From an uncultured Verrucomicrobiota bacterium (lineage in GTDB: Bacteria > Verrucomicrobiota > Kiritimatiellia > CAIVKH01), in assembly GCA_937996795.1 (NCBI GenBank), contig CALKUH010000030.1, forward strand, positions 40,249-104,248: a DNA stretch of 64,000 nt, written 5' to 3'. Below the pieces are notes generated by a model that was not told where the DNA came from, did no database searches, and worked only from the letters and a program-made list of their open reading frames with translations. Positions within the stretch are counted from its first letter, which is position 1. Each line of letters opens with the position of its first letter. Positions 8,172 through 16,611 of this stretch are shown piece by piece. The position numbers and the translations under genes were made by a program.

Positions 8172-8926
8172 TCATCATCAAGACGCCGGAAGAGCTGGAC
8201 CGCATGCGGGCCAGCGGCCAGGTCGCCGCCCGCGTGCGCGATGAGCTGGCGCGGCGGATTGCGCCCGGCGTGACGACCGGCGAGTTGGATGACTATGCGC
8301 GGGAGTTGATCGCGAAGGCCGGGGCGCGCAGCGCGTTTTTCGGCTACCGCGGGTTCCCGGGTTACATCTGCACCTCGGTGAACAACGTGGTGGTCCACGG
8401 GATTCCCGGGCCGCAGCGCATCCAGGTCGGCGATGTGGTGAGCATCGATGTCGGTGTGTTCTTTGAAGGGTTTGTCGGCGACACCGCGACGACGGTCATG
8501 GTCGGGGTGACGGATCCGAACGTGGTCCGCCTTGTGCGGGTTGCGGAGCAGGCGCTGGAAAACGGGATCGCGAAGGCGGTCGCCGGCGGACGCCTCTCCG
8601 ACGTCTCGCACGCCATCGAGCAGACGGCGACGGAGGCGGGCTTTTCGATCGTCCGCGATTTTGTCGGGCACGGCATCGGCCGCAGCATGCATGAAGAACC
8701 GCAGATCCCGAACTACGGCCCCCCGGGCCGCGGTCCGAAGCTCAAGGCGGGCATGACGCTGGCGATCGAGCCGATGATTAATCTGGGTCGCGCCGAGGTC
8801 GAGGTGCTGGCGGATGGCTGGACGGTGACCACACGCGACCGGCTGCCGTCAGCGCATGTGGAGCACACGGTGGCCGTGCTGGACGGGCAGGCGGAGATCC
8901 TCACGCGCGTGCCGGTGGCGGTGTGA
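8168..8926 (+). CDS. map: Methionine aminopeptidase, type I
   Basis: The enzyme removes the initiator methionine from nascent proteins. The 252-residue protein begins MIIIKTPEELDRMRASG and shows all five metal ligands in context: the two Asp in SIDVGVFFEGFVGDTATT, His in GHGIGRSMHEEP, Glu in AIEPM and Glu in VEHTV. I set the start at ATG 8168, overlapping the adk stop, because upstream in-frame sequence encodes no family homology. There is no N-terminal zinc-finger extension. Confidence 0.96.
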   Translation: MIIIKTPEELDRMRASGQVAARVRDELARRIAPGVTTGELDDYARELIAKAGARSAFFGYRGFPGYICTSVNNVVVHGIPGPQRIQVGDVVSIDVGVFFEGFVGDTATTVMVGVTDPNVVRLVRVAEQALENGIAKAVAGGRLSDVSHAIEQTATEAGFSIVRDFVGHGIGRSMHEEPQIPNYGPPGRGPKLKAGMTLAIEPMINLGRAEVEVLADGWTVTTRDRLPSAHVEHTVAVLDGQAEILTRVPVAV

Positions 8927-8929
8927 GGG

Positions 8930-9154
8930 ATGGAGCGGGAAAAAGAAAACGAGAAAGATGAAACAATTGTGCTGGACGCGCGCTTAACCGCTGTGCTACA
9001 CACGCGGGCTTTTCGCGCCCAGCTCGACAATGGGCATGAAATTACGGCCTACCGGCGGTCCGCCGGGACTCAACAGGCAGCCGTGGCACCGGGAAACCGT
9101 GTCCGGGTGCGGTTGTCTCCCTTTGATCTTTCGGTAGGGGAAATCCTGGATTAG
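8930..9154 (+). CDS. infA: Translation initiation factor IF-1 (divergent)
   Basis: IF-1 binds the 30S A site during initiation. The position between map and rpmJ, the 74-residue length and the OB-fold blocks (FRAQLDNGHEITAY, then GNRVRVRLSPFDLSVGEIL) identify it. The middle of the fold is unusual: where most IF-1 proteins have a segment like ISGKMRKNYIRIL, this one has RRSAGTQQAAVAP. The N-terminus is also highly charged. It may be a working but divergent IF-1, or a second copy with the main infA elsewhere. Confidence 0.8.
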   Translation: MEREKENEKDETIVLDARLTAVLHTRAFRAQLDNGHEITAYRRSAGTQQAAVAPGNRVRVRLSPFDLSVGEILD

Positions 9155-9173
9155 GAAACGGAATTTTTCGGAC

Positions 9174-9287
9174 ATGAAAGTTAGAACGTCAGTTCGTCGC
9201 ATTTGTGAGCGCTGCAAAGTCATCCGGCGCAAGGGTGTCGTGCGGGTCATCTGCACCAACCCCCGCCACAAACAGCGCCAGGGTTGA
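9174..9287 (+). CDS. rpmJ: 50S ribosomal protein L36 (zinc form)
   Basis: This 37-residue protein begins MKVRTSVRRICERCKVIRRK and ends CTNPRHKQRQG. The zinc ligands are Cys11, Cys14, Cys27 and His32, so it is the zinc-binding (C+) form. It starts at ATG 9174 and lies in its usual place between infA and rpsM. It is short enough to be missed by ORF-length cut-offs. Confidence 0.95.
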   Translation: MKVRTSVRRICERCKVIRRKGVVRVICTNPRHKQRQG

Positions 9288-9305
9288 ATTTTTTAGGAGA
9301 ACGAC

Positions 9306-9701
9306 ATGCCGCGCATTCTGGGTGTTGATGTTCCGGGCAAAAAGCGTGTGGAGTACGCGTTGCGTTATATCCACGGCATCGGTCCCGCTCGTGCCCGCCA
9401 GCTGGTGGAGAAACTCGGGATTGATCCGCTGAAGAAGGCGGACGACCTGAACGATGAAGAGACCTCGCGCATCACGCAGGCGCTGGGCGAGTTCCGGCTC
9501 GAAGGCGACCTGCGCCGCGAAGTGGCCGGCAACATCCGCCGTTTGATTGCGATCAACAGCTACCGCGGCGGCCGCCACCGCAAAGGGCTGCCCGTGCGCG
9601 GCCAGCGCACCCGCACCAACGCGCGCACCCGCAAGGGCCCGCGCAAGACGGTCGGCGCCGTGCGCGGCAAGGAAGCGCGCGCCGCGGCCAAGACGGACTA
9701 G
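9306..9701 (+). CDS. rpsM: 30S ribosomal protein S13
   Basis: S13 is in the head of the 30S subunit and bridges to the large subunit. The 131-residue protein has the family start (RILGVDVPGKKRVEYALRYI), the helix-hairpin GIGPARARQLVEKLG, and the C-terminal block GGRHRKGLPVRGQRTRTNAR. It follows rpmJ by 18 bases. The basic tail is somewhat Ala/Lys-extended. Confidence 0.96.
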   Translation: MPRILGVDVPGKKRVEYALRYIHGIGPARARQLVEKLGIDPLKKADDLNDEETSRITQALGEFRLEGDLRREVAGNIRRLIAINSYRGGRHRKGLPVRGQRTRTNARTRKGPRKTVGAVRGKEARAAAKTD

Positions 9702-9729
9702 CCCCGATATTCCCAAGGAAGATTGAGCG

Positions 9730-10230
9730 ATGAGCGAAGAAAAAGCCGAGAAGAAGGACAAGGAAGCCGCCAAGCCCGCCGAGGCGGCGAAGCCGGCGGA
9801 ACCCACCGCCGCGACGACGGCGGCTGACGTGATGGGCGCGGACGACAAGCCCATCCGCAAGGTCAAGATCAAGGGCGCCAAGCACATTCCCGTGGGAATC
9901 GTGCACATCACGGCGACCTTCAACAACACGATGGTTTCCATCACCGATATGCGCGGCGCCGTGATCTCGTGGAGCACGGCCGGCCGCAGCGGGTTCAAGG
10001 GTTCCCGCAAGAGCACGGCGTTTGCCGCGACGATGGCGTCGCAGGATGCCGCGCGCCAGGCCATCAACCACGGCCTGCAGGAAGTTGAAGTCCGTGTACA
10101 GGGTCCCGGCGCCGGCCGCGAATCGGCCATCCGCGCATTGCAAGCCGCGGGGCTCACTGTCACGTCCATCAAGGATGTCACGCCCATGCCGCACAACGGC
10201 TGCCGTGCGCCGAAACGTCGTCGCGTCTGA
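9730..10230 (+). CDS. rpsK: 30S ribosomal protein S11 with N-terminal extension
   Basis: S11 forms part of the platform and contacts mRNA in the E site. The core (GIVHITATFNNTMVSITDM, GFKGSRKSTAFAAT, and the end VTPMPHNGCRAPKRRRV) is standard. The 166-residue length is about 35-40 longer than usual. The extra part is an N-terminal low-complexity tail of Lys, Glu, Ala and Pro (residues ~1-40) with repeated AAKPAE units. The start ATG 9730 is well placed and no later Met fits better than the one before the conserved core. Confidence 0.94.
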   Translation: MSEEKAEKKDKEAAKPAEAAKPAEPTAATTAADVMGADDKPIRKVKIKGAKHIPVGIVHITATFNNTMVSITDMRGAVISWSTAGRSGFKGSRKSTAFAATMASQDAARQAINHGLQEVEVRVQGPGAGRESAIRALQAAGLTVTSIKDVTPMPHNGCRAPKRRRV

Positions 10231-10247
10231 GTCGATCAGGAGTCACC

Positions 10248-10874
10248 ATGGGTCGTTATACCGAAGCTTCGTGCAAACTGTGCCGCCGCGAGGGGCAAAA
10301 GCTCTTCCTCAAGGGCGACCGCTGTTACATGGCCAAGTGCCCGATTGAGCAGGGCGCCCCGGCCCCCGGCATGCACGGCCAGCGCCGCAGCAAGATGTCC
10401 GATTACGGGACGCAGCTGCGCGAAAAACAGAAACTGCGCCGTATGTACGGCCTGCAGGAAGAGCAGTTCCGCAACCTCTTCAGCCGCGCGCTCCAGGCCC
10501 GCGGCATCACCGGCGAAAAATTGCTCCAGATGCTGGAGCTGCGCCTCGACAACCTCGTGTATCGTTTTGGCTTCGCGCCGTCCCGCAAGGCGGCCCGCCA
10601 GTTCGTCACGCACGGGCACATCGAGGTCAATGGCCGCAAGGTCGACATCCCGTCCGCCATCTGCAAGGAAGGCGACGTCGTCCGCGTGCGCGACACCGCG
10701 CAGAGCCGGCAGTACTCCGGCCAGTGGATGGACACGGCGGAGAGCCGCGGCATCGCGCCCTGGCTGCTGCTGAACAAAACCAATTTCGAGGGAACGGTCG
10801 TCAAGGTGCCCAGCCGCGAGGAGATCGCCCCGGCGGTCAACGAGCAGCTGGTCGTCGAATTGTACTCGAAGTAA
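10248..10874 (+). CDS. rpsD: 30S ribosomal protein S4 (zinc form)
   Basis: S4 nucleates 30S assembly and helps unwind mRNA. The 208-residue protein starts MGRYTEASCKLCRREG and keeps the four Cys of the zinc-binding N-terminus (two in CKLC, then CYMAKC). The S4 RNA-binding domain is visible at ~95-160 (LELRLDNLVYRFGFAPSRKA, then ARQFVTHGHIEVNGRKVDIP). It lies between rpsK and rpoA as in the classical alpha operon, where S4 can act as the operon repressor. Confidence 0.96.
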   Translation: MGRYTEASCKLCRREGQKLFLKGDRCYMAKCPIEQGAPAPGMHGQRRSKMSDYGTQLREKQKLRRMYGLQEEQFRNLFSRALQARGITGEKLLQMLELRLDNLVYRFGFAPSRKAARQFVTHGHIEVNGRKVDIPSAICKEGDVVRVRDTAQSRQYSGQWMDTAESRGIAPWLLLNKTNFEGTVVKVPSREEIAPAVNEQLVVELYSK

Positions 10875-10940
10875 ACCGTCCGGCCCTCGATCAACACACC
10901 ATACGGGTCCGGCTAACGACCGGCCCTGGGAGGAACAACC

Positions 10941-11957
10941 ATGCCACGCAGACTCGGGCGCTTCGAAATGCCGAAGCGCATTGTGAAGGACGAGGCCGAA
11001 GCCACGTCCACCTACGCCAAATTCATCGCGGAACCCTTCGAGGCCGGCTACGGCCGCACGATCGGCAACTCGCTTCGCCGCGTGTTGCTGTCCTCGCTCG
11101 AAGGCGCCGCCATCTCGTCCGTCCGCATCGAAGGCGCGCTGCACGAATTCTGCACGCTCCCCGGTGTCGTCGAGGACGTGACGGACATCATCCTCAACCT
11201 CAAGAAGGTCCTGCTCAAGTCCTACTCGCGTGAGCCGCGCCGCGTGCGCATCAACGTGAAGGGCCCGGGCTCGGTCACCGCCAAGGATATCCAGACCGAC
11301 GGCATGCTGGAGGTCCTCAACCCGGATCACCACATCTGCACGCTCGACAAGGACGGCTCGTTCGAGGCGGAACTCGAAGTCCGCATCGGCCGCGGCTACT
11401 GCCCCGCCGACTGGAACAAGAAGGACGACCAGGAAATCGGGCTCATCCCGATCGACTCGCTGTTCTCCCCCGTCCGCCGCGTCGCGTACGCCGTCGAGAA
11501 CACCCGCGTCGGCCGCCGCACGGATTATGACAAGCTGATCCTCGAAGTCTGGACCGACGGCCGCGTCGCCCCGGACGAGGCGCTGACCATGTCCGCCGCG
11601 ATCCTGCGCCACCACCTCGACGTCTTCGTCAGCTACGACAAGGACCTCATCGAGTTCGAGGAGAGCGAGAAGCAGATCGACGCCGAGCGCGACGAACTGC
11701 GCAAGAAACTCGGCATGAGCGTCAACGAAATCGAGCTCAGCGTCCGCGCCGCCAACTGCCTGAACAACGCCAACATCACCACCGTCGGCGAGCTCGCGCA
11801 GAAGAGCGAAGCGGAAATGCTCAAGTACCGCAACTTCGGCAAGAAGTCCCTCAACGAGATCAAGGCCAAGCTCGAGGAGCTCGGCCTGTCCCTCGGCATG
11901 ACCTTCGATCCCGAGGTGCTCAAGCCCCTTCCGGGCGAAGCCGCCCGCCGCGAATAA
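10941..11957 (+). CDS. rpoA: RNA polymerase subunit alpha
   Basis: Alpha dimerises to nucleate RNA polymerase, and its C-terminal domain contacts promoter DNA and activators. The N-terminal domain shows GYGRTIGNSLRRVLLSSLEG and the internal block (DYDKLILEVWTDGRVAPDEA). The C-terminal domain (residues ~255-325) has ELSVRAANCLNNANITTVGE and LKYRNFGKKSLNEIKAKLEE. At 338 residues it is of normal size. It lies 66 bases after rpsD and directly before rplQ. Confidence 0.97.
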   Translation: MPRRLGRFEMPKRIVKDEAEATSTYAKFIAEPFEAGYGRTIGNSLRRVLLSSLEGAAISSVRIEGALHEFCTLPGVVEDVTDIILNLKKVLLKSYSREPRRVRINVKGPGSVTAKDIQTDGMLEVLNPDHHICTLDKDGSFEAELEVRIGRGYCPADWNKKDDQEIGLIPIDSLFSPVRRVAYAVENTRVGRRTDYDKLILEVWTDGRVAPDEALTMSAAILRHHLDVFVSYDKDLIEFEESEKQIDAERDELRKKLGMSVNEIELSVRAANCLNNANITTVGELAQKSEAEMLKYRNFGKKSLNEIKAKLEELGLSLGMTFDPEVLKPLPGEAARRE

Positions 11958-11978
11958 GCGGAATCGGAGAATTGTGTC

Positions 11979-12425
11979 ATGAGGCATCGCAAAAAGACGA
12001 TCAAGCTGGGCCGCACCTCGGAGCACCGCGACGCGCTGCTCTCCGGCCTGGTCTGCAACCTGGTCACGGCCCGGCGCATCACCACCACGCTGCCCAAGGC
12101 GAAAGCCGCGCGCAGCCTGGCGGAACGCATGGTCACCCTGGCCAAGCGCAACACCCTGCACAGCCGCCGCCGCGCGGTCTCGATCCTGCGCCAGGCGTCC
12201 ATCGTGGACAGCCTGTTCGCGGACATCGGGCCCGCGATGCAGGACCGTGCCGGGGGCTACACCCGCATCCTGAAACTCGGCAAACGCATGAGCGACAGCG
12301 CCGAGATGGCGATTCTCGAATGGGTCAACTTCGTGCCGCAGCCGCCGAAGAAAAAGCCCGCGAAAGACGCCAAGGCCGGCGCCAAGCCGGAAGCCGACGA
12401 AAAGGAAGCCAAGGCTTCCAAATAA
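11979..12425 (+). CDS. rplQ: 50S ribosomal protein L17 with Lys/Ala-rich tail
   Basis: L17 is a large-subunit protein at the solvent side near the exit tunnel. The start MRHRKKTIKLGRTSEHRDAL and the C-terminal block GGYTRILKLGKRMSDSAEMA are characteristic. The 148-residue length includes a tail of ~28 residues of Lys, Ala, Pro and Glu after FVPQPPKKK, beyond the usual end. It is the last gene of the ribosomal operon; a strong intrinsic terminator begins 19 bases downstream. Confidence 0.95.
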   Translation: MRHRKKTIKLGRTSEHRDALLSGLVCNLVTARRITTTLPKAKAARSLAERMVTLAKRNTLHSRRRAVSILRQASIVDSLFADIGPAMQDRAGGYTRILKLGKRMSDSAEMAILEWVNFVPQPPKKKPAKDAKAGAKPEADEKEAKASK

Positions 12426-12443
12426 GCGGACGACAGATCAACG

Positions 12444-12480
12444 AAAAGCCCCCGGTGCAAACCGGGGGCTTTTTGTTTTG
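12444..12480 (+). terminator. Rho-independent terminator of the ribosomal operon
   Basis: A perfect 13-bp stem pairs AAAAGCCCCCGGT (12444-12456) with ACCGGGGGCTTTT (12461-12473), closed by a GCAA loop, and a T-rich run follows. It is 19 bases past the rplQ stop and separates the ribosomal operon from the peptide ABC genes. Confidence 0.93.
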
Positions 12481-12486
12481 GCGACC

Positions 12487-12551
12487 GTTGCAACGGCTGT
12501 AAAAACGATTCCCACGCCTCTGCAACGTCTGTAATTTACAGGCGCTGTAAA
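12487..12551. promoter_or_regulatory. Triple TTTACA-N5-TGTAAA operator-like motif before peptide ABC genes
   Basis: Three copies of one motif lie within 65 bp. On the minus strand they read GTTTTTACAGCCGTTGCAAC (12506 to 12487), TTACAGACGTTGCA (12534 to 12521) and a perfect palindrome TTTACAGGCGCTGTAAA (12535-12551). The ACA cores are 32 and 16 bases apart. The last copy ends three bases before the ATG at 12555 and occupies the space where a ribosome-binding site would be. The same motif occurs before leuB and before the nucleotide-sugar dehydrogenase gene. Confidence 0.75.
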
Positions 12552-12554
12552 ACA

Positions 12555-13520
12555 ATGCACGCCGCCCCCCTCTTGGATGTTCGCGATCTCTCCGTTCACT
12601 TCGGCCCGCCCGCGCGGCCGGTGCGCGCGGTGGATGGCATTTCGTTTTCCGTGCAGCGCGGCGAGGTGGTGGCGCTGGTGGGGGAAAGCGGCAGCGGCAA
12701 AAGCGTGACCGCGCTTTCGCTCGCGCGGCTGTTGCCCGAGCCGCAGGCGCGCTACGTGTCGGGATCCATCGTGATGGGCGGCGTGGATGTGCTGCGTGCG
12801 TCGCCCGCGGAGGTGCGCGCGCTGCGGGGTTCGCGTATCGCGTATGTGTTCCAGGAGCCGTCGGCCGCGCTGAATCCCGTCTTCACCATCGGGTTCCAGA
12901 TTGATGAGGCGTTGCGGCTGCACCAGCCCGCCACGCCGCGCGCGGCGGAGCGCGAGCGGTTGTTGCGCGCGGTGGGGTTGGAGGACGCGACGCGGGTCGC
13001 GCGGTCCCATCCCCATGAACTGAGCGGCGGCATGCAGCAGCGCGCGGTGATCGCGATGGCGCTGGCGGGCCGGCCCGCGCTGCTCGTGGCGGACGAGCCG
13101 ACGACCGCGCTCGACGTGACGGTGCAGGCGCAGGTGCTGCAGGTGCTGCTGGACGTGCAGCGGGCGGAGGGCATGGGGCTGTTGTTCATCACGCATAATC
13201 TCGGGCTGGTGAAAAAAATCGCGTATCGCATGCTCGTCATGTACGCGGGGCAGCTCGTGGAGGCCGGACCGGTGTCGGAGGTGTTGCGCGCGCCGCGCCA
13301 TCCCTATACGAAGGCGCTGATGCGCGCCGTGCCGCGGCTGCGCGGTCGTATGGCGCAACTGGAGGGGATCCCGGGGACGGTGCCCGCCGCGTCGGACTAT
13401 CCGGCGGGATGCCGCTTTCATCCGCGCTGCCCGCACGCGGAGGCGCGGTGCCGGGCGGAGGCGCCGGCGTGGGAGGATGACGCCGGCGTGCGGTGCCATT
13501 TCTGGCGGACCCTGTCATGA
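12555..13520 (+). CDS. Peptide ABC transporter ATPase (DppD/OppD-like)
   Basis: This cytoplasmic ATPase would power an oligopeptide or dipeptide importer. The Walker A GESGSGKS, signature LSGGMQQR and Walker B VADEPTTALD are intact. The C-terminus has the OppD/DppD Cys cluster CRFHPRCPHAEARC, and HPYTKALM is typical of the family. The protein is 321 residues. No Shine-Dalgarno is visible; the palindromic operator motif abuts the start. Its TGA overlaps the next gene. No permease or binding-protein genes accompany it. Confidence 0.9.
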   Translation: MHAAPLLDVRDLSVHFGPPARPVRAVDGISFSVQRGEVVALVGESGSGKSVTALSLARLLPEPQARYVSGSIVMGGVDVLRASPAEVRALRGSRIAYVFQEPSAALNPVFTIGFQIDEALRLHQPATPRAAERERLLRAVGLEDATRVARSHPHELSGGMQQRAVIAMALAGRPALLVADEPTTALDVTVQAQVLQVLLDVQRAEGMGLLFITHNLGLVKKIAYRMLVMYAGQLVEAGPVSEVLRAPRHPYTKALMRAVPRLRGRMAQLEGIPGTVPAASDYPAGCRFHPRCPHAEARCRAEAPAWEDDAGVRCHFWRTLS

Positions 13521-14287
13521 CGACGGCTTCCTTTGTCGAGGTGGACGACCTGCAGGTGGTGTTCCGGCGCGGACGGCAGCGCGTCACGGCGCTGGATGGG
13601 ATCAGCCTGTCCATTGCGCGGGGCGAGGCCGTGGGGATTGTGGGCGAGAGCGGCAGCGGCAAGACGACGCTGGCCCGCGTGTTGCTGGGATTGGAGCATG
13701 CCACGCGCGGGCGCGCCGCCGTCGAGGGGCGTTCAGTGGCGGACTGGTTGAAGCGCGACCGCGCCGCGTACCGGCGCCGCGTCCAGATGGTCTTCCAGGA
13801 TCCGTATGGTTCATTGAATCCGCGCCTCGCGGTGGGCGAGGCGCTGGCCGAGGTGTTGCGGGTGCACGGGTTGGCGCCGCGCGCGGGCGAGCGGGCGGCG
13901 GTGGCGGCCTTGCTGGCGGCGGTCGGGCTGGATGCCGCGTATGCCGGCCGCTATCCGCACGAATTCAGCGGCGGCCAGCGCCAGCGCATCGGCATCGCGC
14001 GCGCGCTGGCGACCCGGCCCGAGGTGCTGATCGCGGATGAGCCGGTCTCCGCGCTCGACGTATCCGTGCAGGCGCAGGTGCTCAACCTGCTCAAGGATTT
14101 GCAGCGCGAGCGCGGGCTGACCCTGCTGCTCATCGCGCACGACCTCGCCGCCGTGCGCTACGTATGCGACCGCGTCGTCGTCATGCACCGCGGCCGCATC
14201 GTCGAACAAGGCCCCGCCGAACAGGTGCTGCAAGCGCCGTCCCATCCCTACACCCAGGCCCTGCTGGCAGCGGTCCCGGAGGTGTGA
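13517..14287 (+). CDS. Peptide ABC transporter ATPase (DppF/OppF-like)
   Basis: This is the second ATPase of the pair, expected to work as a heterodimer with the preceding one. Walker A (GESGSGKT), Q-loop region (VQMVFQDPYGSLNPR), signature (FSGGQRQRIGIARAL) and Walker B (IADEPVSALD) are intact. I set the start at ATG 13517, which overlaps the upstream stop (ATGA). Longer in-frame starts add non-conserved residues. At 256 residues it is shorter than typical OppF (~320), lacking most of the C-terminal extension. Confidence 0.9.
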   Translation: MTTASFVEVDDLQVVFRRGRQRVTALDGISLSIARGEAVGIVGESGSGKTTLARVLLGLEHATRGRAAVEGRSVADWLKRDRAAYRRRVQMVFQDPYGSLNPRLAVGEALAEVLRVHGLAPRAGERAAVAALLAAVGLDAAYAGRYPHEFSGGQRQRIGIARALATRPEVLIADEPVSALDVSVQAQVLNLLKDLQRERGLTLLLIAHDLAAVRYVCDRVVVMHRGRIVEQGPAEQVLQAPSHPYTQALLAAVPEV

Positions 14288-14291
14288 GCAG

Positions 14292-14332
14292 CCACGAATG
14301 GGCGCGAATTCCCGATTCGTAGTTATTCGTGG
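14292..14332. repeat. CCACGAAT/ATTCGTGG inverted short repeat at gene ends
   Basis: CCACGAAT at 14292-14299 is the exact inverse of ATTCGTGG at 14325-14332. Between them lie further CGAATT and ATTCGT units spaced about 7-8 bp apart. The element fills the gap between convergent genes and also supplies the last codons and the TAA stop of the minus-strand gene. It may act as a two-way terminator. Confidence 0.7.
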
Positions 14333-14982
14333 TTGGTTAATTCCCTCAGCGCGTCACGGGCGATCCAGCGGGCGGCGGGGGTGTTGAGGGCTTCGAGGGT
14401 GCGGGCGGTGGCGATGGCGCGGGCGCGCAGGGCGGGCGAGCGTTTGCCGATTTGGCGGAGGGCCCAGTTGACGGCTTTTTTGACGAAGTTCCGCTCGTCC
14501 GTCGCGCCGCGGCGGATGGCGGCGAAGCAGGGCTCGAAGTCGGCGTCCGACGCGTTCTTGTCGTGCACCGCGAGCGTGGCCATCAGCACGTAGCCCGCAC
14601 GGCGCACGAATTCGGGCCGGCGCCGGCTCCAGTGCAGCGCCTTGCGCCACGCGTGTGGCGTGCGGTTGAAGAGATTGTTGCAGACCTGGTCGCAGAGATC
14701 CCACGAGCGGAAATCGCGCGCCCAGTCTTCCATCTGCGCCGCGGTGACCTGGCGCGGGTCGTCCACGAGCGAGGCGAGGATGCGCGCTTCGTGGACGCCG
14801 GTTTTCCACAGCGCGAGGGCGAGCGCGTGATCGCGGCGGTGTGCGCGCGCGAGGCGGCGCAGGGCGGGGATGGAGACGCCCAGCGCGGACGAGGTGTCGA
14901 TGCCGAATCGGGCCATGCCCGGCAGGTTCGACGGCGTCGCGAGGCGGCGCAGCTGGGCGAGGATGGCGGCCGGGTTGGTCAT
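14323..14982 (-). CDS. DNA alkylation repair protein, AlkD-like
   Basis: The 219-residue protein consists of alpha-helical repeats and contains the family hallmark FRSWDLCDQVCNNLF, followed by VLMATLAVHDKN and KKAVNWALRQIGKR. Family members (HEAT-like AlkC/AlkD glycosylases) remove alkylated purines. That function is assigned by family, not by visible catalytic residues. I chose the ATG at 14982 (MTNPAAILAQL); a start five codons upstream is possible. The last four codons and the stop come from the CACGAAT repeat. It is a single gene, transcribed against the peptide ABC pair. Confidence 0.85.
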   Translation of the reverse strand: MTNPAAILAQLRRLATPSNLPGMARFGIDTSSALGVSIPALRRLARAHRRDHALALALWKTGVHEARILASLVDDPRQVTAAQMEDWARDFRSWDLCDQVCNNLFNRTPHAWRKALHWSRRRPEFVRRAGYVLMATLAVHDKNASDADFEPCFAAIRRGATDERNFVKKAVNWALRQIGKRSPALRARAIATARTLEALNTPAARWIARDALRELTNHE

Positions 14983-15067
14983 GCGGCGAGCGTACACCGA
15001 CTCGCACGAAGGGTCATTTCTTCATTGGTCCCCGGTTCATTCTTGTTTACGTTACGCGCTCTTTTGC

Positions 15068-16201
<1,134 letters not shown>

Positions 16202-16211
16202 GGAGCAGACG

Positions 16212-16577
16212 ATGGAGTCGATGATGATGGTGATCGCGATGGGGCCGCCGCCGGGCGCGGAAGGCCAACAGTCCCCGTTGTTCATGTTCGGCTGGCTGGG
16301 CATCATGCTCGCGCTGTTCTACATGATGCTGATCCGCCCGCAGCGCCGCCGCGAGAAGGAGCGGCAGGACATGCTCTCGAAGCTCAAGACCGGCGACCGC
16401 GTGCTGTTTTCCGGCGGCATGATCGGCGTGATCGCCAACGTCAAGGAGAAGACCTACGTCATCAAGGTGGCGGAGAAGACGAAGGTTGAAGTGGTGCGCG
16501 GCGCGGTCAGCCAGGTGCTCGACAAGGGCGAGCTGCCGGCGGACGTGGACCAGGCGCAGGACGTGCAGACGAAGTAA
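16212..16577 (+). CDS. yajC: Preprotein translocase accessory subunit YajC
   Basis: YajC is a small membrane protein that associates with SecDF. The 121-residue protein has one transmembrane helix (residues ~25-42, FGWLGIMLALFYMMLIRPQR) followed by the cytoplasmic domain with the signature KTGDRVLFSGGMIGVIANV. It lies between tgt and secDF, the classic arrangement, with 10 and 34 base gaps. Confidence 0.95.
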   Translation: MESMMMVIAMGPPPGAEGQQSPLFMFGWLGIMLALFYMMLIRPQRRREKERQDMLSKLKTGDRVLFSGGMIGVIANVKEKTYVIKVAEKTKVEVVRGAVSQVLDKGELPADVDQAQDVQTK

Positions 16578-16611
16578 ACGCGGGGCGAAAATTTTCTAGC
16601 GGGGTCGAGAC

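Noticed and set aside
10236..12161. Long open frame on the minus strand antisense to rpsD, rpoA and rplQ
   Set aside because: High GC produces long open antisense frames; the plus strand holds fully conserved essential genes and the antisense translation has no recognisable motif.
12487..12551. CRISPR-like or direct-repeat array
   Set aside because: Units are palindromic, only two or three per locus, unevenly spaced and without distinct spacers; no cas genes are present.
15045..15060. GTTTACGTTACGC near tgt as another operator copy
   Set aside because: It lacks the TTTACA/TGTAAA symmetry and the GACGTTG core.
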